Below are positions 32,517-44,152 of a stretch of 64,000 bases of DNA, piece after piece. The translations under genes were made by a program, and so were the position numbers. Under the pieces are notes generated by a model. The model saw nothing but the letters and a program-made list of their open reading frames with translations. It was not told the origin of the DNA and searched no databases. Each line of letters begins with the position of its first letter. Positions within the stretch are counted from its first letter, which is position 1. This stretch comes from Tenebrio molitor. Taxonomy: Eukaryota > Arthropoda > Insecta > Coleoptera > Tenebrionidae. Where the stretch lies: NCBI RefSeq assembly GCF_963966145.1, contig NC_091056.1:2812771-2876770 (forward strand), read 5' to 3'.

Positions 32517-34918
32517 TGACAGCTCCGGGCTCTCAGGGGGTTTTCGGGGCATAGGGCGTGGGTTCGGATTATAAAAAAATGGGCGCCAGGCAGCTATTGT
32601 CTTGAGCTGGTTGTTAAGCTTGTCCAGCTGCCGGGACAAGTGCTCAGTTTCTCGGATGCTTCGGAGTCAATACGAAAGAACTTAATTCCTTGCGAATTAA
32701 ATAATTGGTTTATTCAATTTTTGTCCAACAGTCCAGGAAATTCGAAATGCTTACTTAAGTGTGCACTGGTCCGTGGAATTGGCAACGTTACTCTACGTAA
32801 TTTTGTTAATTGAAATTTCGAACCAGTTCACATTAATGATCTTATTCAATACCTTATTCTGGTCTTATCAAGAAAGCTTTCCTTTACAGGTGACCTTGTA
32901 ACTTATTTGTGAATAAACTTAAAATTAATACAACTCCGATGAAAAAAAAAAACGAAAGGAAAATCTGTTGCATGCGTGAAACAAGAATGAAGCGCAGTCT
33001 TCCGCTTTCATAAATTTACAACGTTAATTTAACATCGATTCTATAATTGAAAAAAATTGCAAATTTACTGGAAGTAGAAGAACTGCTACTAATAATTGAA
33101 ATGTGAAATTTGAAAACTTGAGCTTTGTGAAGTCTTTCTAAAAATTTGAAATTATTGAAATGCGAGATTTTTACAAATTGAAACGGTTCTAAATATTGAG
33201 AAGCGGGATATTTGAGGCGTTCTTTGATTTTTCGCAAATCCGCAATTAAATTGTGCGACTTATCTTACGCCGGTAACGTGGTGTGACCTTGACGATTTTC
33301 TTTAGTCCTTGGTGAAACGGTACGTGGTCCGATGACCTTAATGGACGGTTTGCGGTCTGGCGACGACCACTCTGACGAACGATGTGGCGACGATCACCCC
33401 ATATAACGATAGTCCTGGTGAACAATCACCCTAAAAGCGACGCGGCGACGAATGACCCTAAAGAACAACGTTCCTGGTCCGAACTATCGCCCCAAATAAC
33501 GATGACTGGTCCGGCTGACCCTAAAGAACAACCCCTAACGAATTGTCGTTAGTGTTGCGAAACTCAATCGATTCGGTAATTACCTTTCCGCTGAAAGGGG
33601 TTGCTTCTCGATAATTCGAAGGAGGACTTTCCGGTTCTCCTTCGCGGTACGGTAACGGTAATCTGGCTCGAACTACCCCTAACGGACGAAAATTAGTGAA
33701 GTGAATTCGCTAATGAAGGATAATTACCTCTATCTCGCTAGATGACGAGGGGTTTCTCGACCACGGCAAAACGGTAAACGGTAAAACGGTAAATCTTCGG
33801 GCTCCTCGACGGCCCCGAAGGCTGGCAGCGCCGGACGATAAGCGCCATGGCGTTCGGCAATCCACCCACAGGGATGATTGCGGATCCCGAACGCCACGCA
33901 CGTGATTCGCAGCTCGCGACTTGCGGCACCTGCCGCCCGCTCGGCGGTCGCCGACCGAGTCCTCTTTAATTTCCGCTCGCGATCGGTTTTTTTTTTTTGG
34001 CTACCCCCGGCTCTAGGAGATCAACCCGAAAGATCTGGACCTTATTCCGTTGGGCGATAAGGCGTCCCGGTTATTGTACTGACCGCGCATCTTGATGACA
34101 ACTTCCGGCGATCCTACACTTGCACGCTAAATGACAGATGGTCGAACATGGCGCCGGTTTGTTTACGTTGGACTTCACCGATCGAAAAATCCGGATGTCG
34201 AAGCGGTAATGTGTCGGTGAGTCCATGCGTAACACACGATAGATGTTGACGGCAATTTCCCGCAGGATCTCAAAAGGTTGGACACCCCAAGGATGAAGGA
34301 AGAAGGTTAGGGAAAAGAAGAGAAGAAGATAACTTTCCGGCAAGTCACGGGAACAAAAGGGAATCGGAATTAACTTTGCCGTACGGTTACCCGAGCTGAG
34401 AAGAAGAAGAGGAAGGATTGAAGGAAAAGGAAAGGAGAAAGAAGAAAAAAGCGAACGATGAATAGATAGGCCGCAGCTAGACAGCCTAGAGGCGTGAGGC
34501 CACCTCAGCCTAAAATTTAGGGGCTAACATGTGTGATTCCAGCCGCCCCAAAACTGGCTGGCACAAAGACTCTACAATGAAAACTCTAAAGAAACCGCGA
34601 AAGAAACAAACGAAAACCGAAAGTGAAACTGAAAGCGACACCGAAATAAAACTGAAAGTGATCCGATAAACAAAAATGAACCCTGAACCGATAAACTCAA
34701 AATGAATTGACTGACGGCACAAACAAACTGAATTATTTCGAAATGAGCGTCCCCAAAAAAGGTTACGGCAGGGTGGGCGCGTCGCGACGTCATATGCCGT
34801 GCGTTGTGTTGCTTGTTCCTGATCTTCGAACAGCGATCTTATTGTCCCGCGAGCATAAGTAGGACCTCTTGGCCTCCTACCCCGGCCAAAACGAATAGTG
34901 GCACTTTGACCTGCTACA
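32517..34918 (-). repeat. 2402-bp LTR, 3' copy
   Basis: Contains AT-rich and GC-rich halves, a near-consensus aataaa on the minus strand (attgaataaacc at about 32725) and no convincing coding frame. The many short frames here recur exactly in the other copy. Confidence 0.88.
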
Positions 34919-34933
34919 CTACCCCCCTCCTCA
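34919..34933 (-). promoter_or_regulatory. polypurine tract of the giant-LTR element
   Basis: Minus strand gaggaggggggtag directly precedes the 3' LTR start tgtagcagg. This fixes the element's orientation. Confidence 0.75.
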
Positions 34934-35970
34934 AAAAGAAAAAAGAAAAGGTAACGCGGTTGCCTTTTTCTTCTTACACAAAACGAAGATGAAGTCTTCT
35001 CAAAAACGTCAAAATTTGTTCAATGGAAAAGTTTTGATTCCGCCACAAAATGGCTAGTTGATATCTGCGCGTATCAAACGATTGAAAACTGAATCTCAAT
35101 GTCAATTAGTACTTGAGTACTGCGGTATGATGTAAGTCGAATTCGGGATATGTCATAAATGGGGTTTTTCAAATAAACTTTTCCTGAACAAACTCCACGG
35201 TAAAATTTTTGGTCTCGATCATTTCAAAAAATTCGACGAAAAAAAATGCAACGCAATTTTCGCTGCAGCGCTCGAAAACGGAAAGTGAAAATGCGACGAA
35301 GCGTTTTCCACGATTCCACGGAACGTCATCCGCAAAAAAATCGCTCATAGAGACACTTGGAGGTCTTCGAGTGTCTGACCTTGACATTGGCGAAATGTCC
35401 ACCGTTTCTCCGATTGTGCGACAAGGATGGAACTCAAACAAACATGTCACCCGAAAAAGTGTTTCGCAGCGCGATAACGTTCTCAAAAAATTTCTTATCT
35501 GTGAAGACACGAGATAAGACTGAATACAATCCGCTAATTTTCTCTGCAAAATTCCTGCTTCTCTTACACGGTAAAAAAATTGAAAACTGAAATTTCTCTG
35601 AAACCCAAACCCAAAGCTCCGATTGTTGAACAATGAAAAATCTGTGATCTTGCCAAATCTGTAGTTGAGTCACAAACACGATAAACAAAGCTGAATGAGC
35701 CAAACTGACCAAATTTGCGGAATTCAAACGAGGAAGCAAAATCGTCAAAATTTGTGACTGCTACAAAGTTGACAAATCACACCCCTAACAAATCGCGTCA
35801 AAATTTGTGGCGGCTCGATTGACTTGACAGGCCCTCGAAAATCCAAGCGTCAAAATTTGTGGCTGTCAAATGCAAGCGAGCCCTCGAGGCCCAAATTGGT
35901 TTACAAATTTCGCGAAAATGAAGATGAGCGATAAACGAAAATTTGTGGTTGCTCCAAAAAGTCGGGAAAT
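34934..35970. other. non-coding interior of the giant-LTR element
   Basis: The longest frame is 154 codons on the minus strand (35633-35169), Phe-rich and without any recognised domain, so probably not a gene. The motif cgtcaaaatttgt recurs here (see separate entry). Confidence 0.5.
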
Positions 35971-36003
35971 CGGGCCCCACGTTGTGGGCGTCAAAATTTG
36001 TGT
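35007..36003. repeat. dispersed leader motif, six copies
   Basis: gtcaaaatttgt or close variants occur at about 35007, 35743, 35796, 35848, 35936 and 35989. On the minus strand this is acaaattttgac, the sequence that directly precedes the primer-site-like motif at 35992-35971. Confidence 0.7.
35971..35992 (-). promoter_or_regulatory. primer-binding-site-like motif (tRNA-Lys type)
   Basis: The minus strand reads gacgcccacaacgtggggcc shortly after the 5' LTR. It resembles the tRNA-Lys primer site of arthropod retroelements with one change and a 2-base insert, and lies about 28 bases inside the LTR edge rather than at it. Confidence 0.45.
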
Positions 36004-36020
36004 GACCACAAGTAGGCCAG

Positions 36021-38422
36021 TGACAGCTCCGGGCTCTCAGGGGGTTTTCGGGGCATAGGGCGTGGGTTCGGATTATAAAAAAATGGGCGCCAGGCAGCTA
36101 TTGTCTTGAGCTGGTTGTTAAGCTTGTCCAGCTGCCGGGACAAGTGCTCAGTTTCTCGGATGCTTCGGAGTCAATACGAAAGAACTTAATTCCTTGCGAA
36201 TTAAATAATTGGTTTATTCAATTTTTGTCCAACAGTCCAGGAAATTCGAAATGCTTACTTAAGTGTGCACTGGTCCGTGGAATTGGCAACGTTACTCTAC
36301 GTAATTTTGTTAATTGAAATTTCGAACCAGTTCACATTAATGATCTTATTCAATACCTTATTCTGGTCTTATCAAGAAAGCTTTCCTTTACAGGTGACCT
36401 TGTAACTTATTTGTGAATAAACTTAAAATTAATACAACTCCGATGAAAAAAAAAAACGAAAGGAAAATCTGTTGCATGCGTGAAACAAGAATGAAGCGCA
36501 GTCTTCTGCTTTCATAAATTTACAACGTTAATTTAACATCGATTCTATAATTGAAAAAAATTGCAAATTTACTGGAAGTAGAAGAACTGCTACTAATAAT
36601 TGAAATGTGAAATTTGAAAACTTGAGCTTTGTGAAGTCTTTCTAAAAATTTGAAATTATTGAAATGCGAGATTTTTACAAATTGAAACGGTTCTAAATAT
36701 TGAGAAGCGGGATATTTGAGGCGTTCTTTGATTTTTCGCAAATCCGCAATTAAATTGTGCGACTTATCTTACGCCGGTAACGTGGTGTGACCTTGACGAT
36801 TTTCTTTAGTCCTTGGTGAAACGGTACGTGGTCCGATGACCTTAATGGACGGTTTGCGGTCTGGCGACGACCACTCTGACGAACGATGTGGCGACGATCA
36901 CCCCATATAACGATAGTCCTGGTGAACAATCACCCTAAAAGCGACGCGGCGACGAATGACCCTAAAGAACAACGTTCCTGGTCCGAACTATCGCCCCAAA
37001 TAACGATGACTGGTCCGGCTGACCCTAAAGAACAACCCCTAACGAATTGTCGTTAGTGTTGCGAAACTCAATCGATTCGGTAATTACCTTTCCGCTGAAA
37101 GGGGTTGCTTCTCGATAATTCGAAGGAGGACTTTCCGGTTCTCCTTCGCGGTACGGTAACGGTAATCTGGCTCGAACTACCCCTAACGGACGAAAATTAG
37201 TGAAGTGAATTCGCTAATGAAGGATAATTACCTCTATCTCGCTAGATGACGAGGGGTTTCTCGACCACGGCAAAACGGTAAACGGTAAAACGGTAAATCT
37301 TCGGGCTCCTCGACGGCCCCGAAGGCTGGCAGCGCCGGACGATAAGCGCCATGGCGTTCGGCAATCCACCCACAGGGATGATTGCGGATCCCGAACGCCA
37401 CGCACGTGATTCGCAGCTCGCGACTTGCGGCACCTGCCGCCCGCTCGGCGGTCGCCGACCGAGTCCTCTTTAATTTCCGCTCGCGATCGGTTTTTTTTTT
37501 TTGGCTACCCCCGGCTCTAGGAGATCAACCCGAAAGATCTGGACCTTATTCCGTTGGGCGATAAGGCGTCCCGGTTATTGTACTGACCGCGCATCTTGAT
37601 GACAACTTCCGGCGATCCTACACTTGCACGCTAAATGACAGATGGTCGAACATGGCGCCGGTTTGTTTACGTTGGACTTCACCGATCGAAAAATCCGGAT
37701 GTCGAAGCGGTAATGTGTCGGTGAGTCCATGCGTAACACACGATAGATGTTGACGGCAATTTCCCGCAGGATCTCAAAAGGTTGGACACCCCAAGGATGA
37801 AGGAAGAAGGTTAGGGAAAAGAAGAGAAGAAGATAACTTTCCGGCAAGTCACGGGAACAAAAGGGAATCGGAATTAACTTTGCCGTACGGTTACCCGAGC
37901 TGAGAAGAAGAAGAGGAAGGATTGAAGGAAAAGGAAAGGAGAAAGAAGAAAAAAGCGAACGATGAATAGATAGGCCGCAGCTAGACAGCCTAGAGGCGTG
38001 AGGCCACCTCAGCCTAAAATTTAGGGGCTAACATGTGTGATTCCAGCCGCCCCAAAACTGGCTGGCACAAAGACTCTACAATGAAAACTCTAAAGAAACC
38101 GCGAAAGAAACAAACGAAAACCGAAAGTGAAACTGAAAGCGACACCGAAATAAAACTGAAAGTGATCCGATAAACAAAAATGAACCCTGAACCGATAAAC
38201 TCAAAATGAATTGACTGACGGCACAAACAAACTGAATTATTTCGAAATGAGCGTCCCCAAAAAAGGTTACGGCAGGGTGGGCGCGTCGCGACGTCATATG
38301 CCGTGCGTTGTGTTGCTTGTTCCTGATCTTCGAACAGCGATCTTATTGTCCCGCGAGCATAAGTAGGACCTCTTGGCCTCCTACCCCGGCCAAAACGAAT
38401 AGTGGCACTTTGACCTGCTACA
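36021..38422 (-). repeat. 2402-bp LTR, 5' copy
   Basis: Same length and sequence as 32517-34918 with perhaps a single difference, indicating recent insertion or gene conversion. Confidence 0.88.
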
Positions 38423-39251
38423 AATTTCTAGAAAAATCCTCGAACAAGTTAACTATGTTTTTAAAAAGTGCATATTCTTCAGTACTTTACTTATGTTGAC
38501 ATCTTTTCATCTTTTAATTATGACGTCATCAATGATTTTTAAAATGACAACCCCCACTTTTATCTTCTTTTTCTGATAGGCCTTCGTACTAGCTAAACGA
38601 TGAGTGAAAACAATGGATAACTTACATAACAATTTTTGTGAAAAAATGACAAATTTTATGTCAAAAATGTAATTAAATTTTTAATTTATTGTATGTTTAA
38701 ATAGCTGATCTCAAATAGTAAACGTTTAAAATCAGCAAAAATTTTAATTTAAATGACCATTGTGATTATTATCATTAATCGGCAAATGTTAGTGCTTATT
38801 CACAATGGACATAAGCTTGACATAAGGCATATAATTCATGATACATGCAGTGGATATACTATTAATTTTTACGTAACTTATGATAAGTGACTTCAGTGAA
38901 CATGATTGTTGTGTACAAAAAGGCATGGAGAATCATATTCGAGTTATAGGGACACATAAATTATTTTCCAATTGCCCAAATTTACAAATTATTCTTATGT
39001 ATTTCTTATGCCTTATGTCCATTGTAAATAAGCACTTATTTTTAGGTGGAAAACGCAAACAGTTTCATCTTTTCATTTAATTCCTGTTAAAAAATATAAC
39101 TTCCTCGTTATCAAAAACGTTCATTTTTGGAATCATTCGATTTTTCGATATTTGTAGGTAACTTTTGAGGTCTCCTAAATTGTTTTTAGAATTTTCGTCT
39201 CTAATAGGTCTATTATTATTGTATTCAAGTTGGAGTCGTTTATGGCTATAT
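38423..39251. other. AT-rich spacer, no gene recognised
   Basis: No domain, splice pattern or clear repeat. Contains imperfect inverted text around 38770-39040 (cataaggcat, cttatgtcc). Confidence 0.4.
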
Positions 39252-39684
39252 ATACAGGCTGTTTCTGAAATATGTGTGTTAGTTTTAATCAGTGGAAGAA
39301 TGCGCCAAATCATGGAACTTTTCTCTATAACACTTTTACGAAAAAGCACTACAAATTGATTTAAAATTTGGAAAAAATTAACCATCAAAGTTTATACCCG
39401 CCTATCGGTAAGGGCGAAAATTTTCTGTTGTGATAGAAACAGAGCTTTGTTAAAAAGTTCCATTGTTATAGAAAAAAATTAATAATCAAAATTTAGATTC
39501 TCATGGTCACAAAAAATAGAAACTAGTTAATTACACAAAACGACTCGTTTGGTAAAAATTGTGGGGCAAAAAATTTTGGAATACTTTTACGAATTTTACA
39601 AAATGTCATAGAGAAAAGTTTCATAAATTGGCGAGTTCTTTCACTGGTTAAAATTAACACACGTATTTCAGAAACCACCCGTAT
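39252..39684. repeat. MITE related to family A
   Basis: Ends tacaggctgtttctgaaata and its complement near tatttcagaaaccacccgta give TIRs of about 85 bp. Internal words (gttttaatcagtgg..gaatgcgcc; gaacttttctct) parallel family A, so this is a diverged relative. Confidence 0.75.
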
Positions 39685-39929
39685 ATTAAAACACTCGTGG
39701 TTTAATAGATCTCTAGAAAATTTTGTTTTTAAAAATTGGTACCTATCGCACAACTATCAATATGGTTGTCACATGTCAATTTCAACATTATTGTTAACTG
39801 AAGTTTTTAATTTTTAATGATTTTATATGTACGTTTGTTGCTAGTAATCTATTTTCTTGCTGGGATTTTATGAAGTGCTTCAATTCAAGAAATCTTATGC
39901 ATAATTGAAAAACTTAGTTGCATAGACGT

Positions 39930-40250
39930 TTTTACTTCGTTAAATGGTAAAATGGGAACATGTTAAATTTAGACGTGGAATCAAATTTCTCTTATTGCGT
40001 GCGGTTCCAGCTAAAACTTCGCAATCAATAGCATTACGATGCATAAACTTGATGCGCATTCTTGTTGCATTGACTAATGCTTCCTTTGTATTTAAGTTTA
40101 TGATCGGTAAAACGATGCAATTAACTTTCAATATTAACTTATGTGGTGACAAACTACTAATAGTCAAATAATTTTGTATTTTATTTCGAAGATTTTTTTT
40201 TATAAATAATCTAAATAAACTCCCTCTTGGAGTGGATTTCACTGCGGGGG
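39930..40250 (-). pseudogene. Helitron helicase C-terminal fragment
   Basis: The minus strand encodes LSPHKLILKVNCIVLPIINL, TRMRIKFMHRNAIDCEVLAG and KRNLIPRLNLT. This matches the pattern of the C-terminal Pif1-like helicase region of Helitron Rep-Hel proteins. The helicase Walker motifs and the Rep domain are absent. It is an isolated relic. Confidence 0.7.
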
Positions 40251-40259
40251 GATTAAGCA

Positions 40260-40899
40260 TAGACTATAGTAGCGTTTTTTGACTTTTTTTTGTATGTATA
40301 TGTATCCTTTCAGAATAAAAATCTTTAACAGAATTGTAAAAAAAATATGTTTTCGCATTTGAAAAAGAATATTTTGACACCTTATCCTTAAAGCCCTTAG
40401 GGCTATATCTGAATTTAGGGCCTTTTGTAGACTATTCACAACCATTTCATTTGGTGTATAAATAATAGAAATCCTCCGATAAATAAGAGAGAAATGGACT
40501 TGTCTTTTTTTTTTGGGCACACCCTGTATATTGTACAGAAATGTTTATCTTTCTGCACTCCTCCTCCATATAAACTTGAACCATGCCAAATCTCACACTC
40601 CCCCGTGCGCACAATTTGCTTAAAAAGGGGTACAAAATTTTTCCTTCACGTATTAATATACCGGGTGTTCACTCTCAAAGTCGAACATAGTCAATTAATA
40701 TTGTGCATTCAGTTTATAGATATTATGCCATTATTTCTATACATTAAAGAATTAATAGAAAGAAAGAAATAATATTGAAGTAATTAACAGTTTATAAGCA
40801 GTTTTTATTATAATTCTTTGAAAAATTTACAATAAGTACTCAAGAAAGATAAAATTAGAATAAATATTCATATTCGTTTTGAAATACACAATACCCAAC
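40260..40899. other. AT-rich spacer with TIR-like motifs
   Basis: Contains gggcacaccctgtatat at 40514 and ataccgggtgttcactctc at 40665, which look like ends of MITEs, but no complete element could be paired. Confidence 0.35.
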
Positions 40900-41170
40900 A
40901 ATCCCCAAAACTCAGTCTGTTGTAAAAAGCATTTCTTACACTGGTCAACTGCCTCTCAGTAATTACCGCGCAATTTATACCACCACCTCTACCAGTCCAA
41001 TAATCTGGAAATGAATCGTTTAAAAAATTTCTAACTTCTAAGCTGAAATGCTGATTTCCTGATTTTCTCTTGCAACTTCTTCCAATGCAGTTCCTAACTT
41101 GGTTACTAATAAATCTAAATAAGTTGCTGAATTAAAATTTTTATCTAAACAAGTCTCCGCAAACTAACAC
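40900..41170 (-). pseudogene. DDE transposase C-terminal relic (DUF4817/Tc1 group)
   Basis: The minus strand shows ALEEVARENQEISIS and, in shifted frames, FLNDSFPDYWTGRGGGI, then ERQLTSVRNAFYNRLSFG. The WTGRGG pattern precedes the second catalytic Asp in DUF4817-type IS630/Tc1 transposases. It is highly decayed. Confidence 0.4.
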
Positions 41171-41361
41171 AACTGTAAAAGGCTTTTACCATAAAAATTC
41201 ATTCTGCATTGGAGTAACTATTCATTTTTCCGTAAATAATTTTGAAAGTAATTTACCATAACCCGCTGACTTAATCCTACGAGTACAAATTACCAAATCC
41301 TGTCCAAATTGGAAATCATGGCATGTCATATTTAAAAATCGCCAAGTTTTATAGTATTTCT

Positions 41362-41530
41362 CGTATCCCACCTCCACCCGGCGGCACGGCAATTTTGCCG
41401 GAGTACATACACTATTACGGATATTACTATCAAGTAATAGTGCAGTGCTTATCAACATAATTACCGGCGTCTCGCCTCCGCATTTTGACTTTGTTGTGTA
41501 TTATGTTCTGTGTCAATGTTAAGGAACTTA
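41362..41530 (-). repeat. LINE 3' end, 5'-truncated copy
   Basis: Matches 59668-59835 closely. It includes the last codons (SQNAEARRR then stop) and the 3' untranslated region with a GC-rich hairpin (minus strand ccggcaaaattgccgtgccg) ending ggaggtgggatacga. The other copy shows that this belongs to a non-LTR element. Confidence 0.7.
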
Positions 41531-41670
41531 ATTATAGTATATTATTATATGAGCGATTATGATAGCCATTATTCACGAAGATTAAGTTTACGAAACGAGC
41601 CGTAGGCGAGCGAAGTAAATCATCTGAATCATCTGAAAGGGCCATAATTGCTGCTTTATCTGACCTGCTG

Positions 41671-41715
41671 CTGACCTGACCTGACCTGACCTGACCTGAC
41701 CTGACCTGACCTGAC
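41671..41715. repeat. (CTGAC)9 tract, equal to (TCAGG)n on the minus strand
   Basis: Nine perfect pentamer units, with imperfect units upstream (tgacctgctg). TCAGG is the telomeric unit known from many Coleoptera, so this may be an interstitial telomeric tract or simply a microsatellite. Confidence 0.9.
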
Positions 41716-41719
41716 CTAA

Positions 41720-42656
41720 TACATTTGCTTCAATTTTTTTATTTTTTCATTTTTTCTACACCTGAAATCATTATTTATGTAACAAGTGAGTAAAGTTATA
41801 CTTTTTTTTACGAGAGCGAAGCGAGTGCGCAAATCCGCCGAGTAAAAAAAAGTACGAGTTGCATACAAAATTTTTTTTGCCACCCATAAGTTTCAATTAC
41901 AATTTTTTTCGACACTGTCAAAATTTTTTCTCCTGTGTGAATTCGTGGGCATTTAAAACGCTCGTTTACTCGCGTTTTAAACTGGCCCATTCATGCCAAA
42001 AAAAAAAACCAATTTACATACGAACTCGTTAAATAAACTACTGTTATGAACGCAAATGAATGAAAAAACTTGCACTTTTTTTGACGGACGTTAAAAAAAA
42101 TAAATCAGATTCAAACTTGATAACTTTAAGAAGTCTATATACAGGTGTACATTTTATAAAACATGATATACAGGGTGTATTTTTAAAATGTGCCGAAATT
42201 TTACCTACGAGGTTATTTGACAACGTAGAAAACTAAAAGCAATTAAAAGAAATTGTAGCTCAAAAAGTTAATGTGATTTTATTTTTTGACATGGAATTTT
42301 TTAAATATTTTTTCCGAGTTCTACATGAAGCCAGTAGCTCGTGGTTAAAATATCTGTACAACTTTCAATAACATCCTGTATGTGCTACATTTTTAATTAA
42401 TTTTTATCACAAACTGGAGGAAAATTAACCGGTACCTCTCGACCGCTCGGCTTTTGAAAAACGTAAACAAACAATATGGCGACGCACTTGGCTGCACACG
42501 CGCGTCGATTGTCAGTCGTAGAAAGAGTAATTGGACTACTATAATTCTACGAAAAAAATGCTAATAATTAAATAGGTATAGATAAAATTAGTTAATTCCT
42601 TAATATGTATACATATCTACATATTATTAAATATTACAATCAGAAAAACATTATAA
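41720..42656. other. AT-rich spacer with partial repeats
   Basis: Includes a gagcgaagcgagtgcgc foldback-type core at 41815, a partial family F copy (separate entry) and acagggtgtatttttaaaat at 42173, probably a MITE end. No gene. Confidence 0.45.
41905..42053 (+). repeat. repeat family F, partial copy
   Basis: Shares tttcgacactgtcaaaattt, ctcctgtgtgaa, the cgctcgtttactcgcgtttt core and cgaactcgttaaataaacta with copies at 45625-45926 and 62648-62936, but lacks the middle part. Confidence 0.65.
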
Positions 42657-43031
42657 AAACTTTCAGAATTGATTTTTTCCCTTTCCCGGAGAACGTAGCT
42701 CAAATGGTACTAGATACGAGAAAAATGCACTAAAACTTTTTTGTGGAGCATGAAATTTCCTACAAAAAAATACACAGAAGCATATGTTTATCTGTTATAG
42801 TTTAAGAGATAGAAGTGACCTAAAAGTAAATATGATCATTTTTAGCGGAATTATTCGCGTGCTATTGCTATCTCTTAAACTATAACAGATAAACATATGC
42901 CTCCAGGGACTTTTTTGTAGAAAATTTCATGCTCTACAAAAAAGGTCTAGTGCATTTTTCTCGTATCTAGTACCATTTGAGCTACGTTCTCGGGGAAAGG
43001 AAAAAATATCAATCCTGAAAGTTTTTTTTTA
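42657..43031. repeat. large foldback: two ~155-bp inverted arms
   Basis: Arm 42657-42812 and arm 42873-43031 are near-perfect complements (for example ggagaacgtagctcaaatgg and ccatttgagctacgttctc), with a 60-bp loop. Transcripts would form a long hairpin. No frame inside. Confidence 0.85.
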
Positions 43032-43504
43032 TGTTATTCTGATTGTTTAAACAAATTAGGAGATCTAAAAATTACGTACAAATACCATTTTCATTGTGCT
43101 GAATCGAATTGTCCCAAAAATAAAAGTTTTTGGCAAAAAGGAAGTTAATAAAAGTGAATTTTTTACAACAGCCCGACAATCCAACATCCTGCATCGAAAT
43201 TTCTCTCATATGGCGTACAAGAACGGACGATCGGTGCCAGTATCAACGAGCTCGTCAGATTACTTTAATGTTTAATGTATCCGTGAATTTAAATAACCGT
43301 TCCTTAACCCAAAGGTGAATGTTTTAACAACCATAGATATTAACAGAGATACAGCTAAACTTAAAGTCATTCACTTGAGTCACTTCTGCAATTCTTCATT
43401 GAAATTGAAATCATTGAATGCAACTGCCCACTCTACCCCTCCGATGCGCGCGCCGCGTGACGCTCGACGAAATTTCGTGACGGTAAACATCGAACCTGGC
43501 TCCG
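43032..43504. other. no gene recognised
   Basis: Short frames only, no domain or splice pattern. Confidence 0.4.
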
Positions 43505-44152
43505 TATAAGTGTTTTCAACACTAAAAGTCTTAGCTCAACCCCTTTCCATCTTCTAATTTCTTTTAACGTTCTAGGTTTTCTCGGAACATCCTTTGTAAC
43601 AAGGTACCGAATATTTAAAATTTTTAGATTAGTCTCATTTATAATTTTCTTTGATAATTTATAGGGAATAGTGGCTTCAATGAAACTATTTAAAAGTAAT
43701 CTTTTTAAAACGCCCAAAGAAATGGAAACTGTGAAACCATTTTAATCTGAATATTTAATAGTGGAGATTTACCCTTTATATGATCACTTTCTTCTCTCTG
43801 GTGCCTAAAATCAGAGTTTTTTCGACAAGGGGAATATTTTAAATTTTCTTGTGAAAAATTCACTCTGGTTTTCGTGTACGCCTATTATATGGCATTTCTC
43901 GCAAGCATGTTTTGCTGTGTGCCCCACAATTTTTTTTAAGTAACAACGGGCGGGTGCATCACATATAAAAAAAGCAATATCAAAGTTGAAAAATTGATTT
44001 TTGTAATGAATTCCTTCGCTCTTGAGAACTTTGACTTCTGTAATGAAAGATTCTAAAAACATGTCAATTGGTTCAAGCTTCCCAGAACCACAAAACACTG
44101 CTATGGGAAACGGTGTAGAATCTACAAAATCTAGGCACATGCCCAAAATGGG
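43505..44152 (-). pseudogene. TNP2-like transposase fragment (middle region)
   Basis: A 120-codon frame (44173-43811) reads LDFVDSTPFPIAVFCGSGK, LEPIDMFLESFITEVKVLK, FFICDAPARCYLKKIVGHT and ACEKCHIIG, with a Cys-x2-Cys pair. After a frame break, 43717-43510 gives RKPRTLKEIRRWKGVELR. Order and motifs match the family seen at 31575-32300. The upstream end is cut at 44153 by family B repeat sequence. The name TNP2-like is inferred. Confidence 0.65.

Larger units (their letters stand above)
32517..38422 (-). mobile_element. non-autonomous LTR element with 2402-bp LTRs (LARD-like)
   Basis: Two direct repeats of identical length (2402 bp) and near-perfect identity (I noticed one C/T difference, cttccgc versus cttctgc) flank only 1102 bp. 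On the minus strand each begins tgtagcaggtcaaagtgcc and ends ggagctgtca, satisfying TG...CA. A polypurine tract lies before the 3' copy and a primer-site-like motif follows the 5' copy. No gag or pol frame is present, so mobility would need enzymes from another element. No target duplication is visible. Confidence 0.85.

Noticed and set aside
35169..35633. 154-codon frame inside the giant-LTR element as gag
   Set aside because: Phe-rich with no zinc knuckle, capsid or protease motif.
35007..36003. Leader motif array as CRISPR
   Set aside because: Motif copies are only about 12 bp, imperfect and irregularly spaced.
32517..38422. Short frames repeated in both 2402-bp LTRs as duplicated genes
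   Set aside because: They recur only because the LTRs are identical; none exceeds about 90 codons or shows a domain.
41671..41715. CRISPR array
   Set aside because: A plain pentanucleotide tract with no spacers, in a eukaryotic window.
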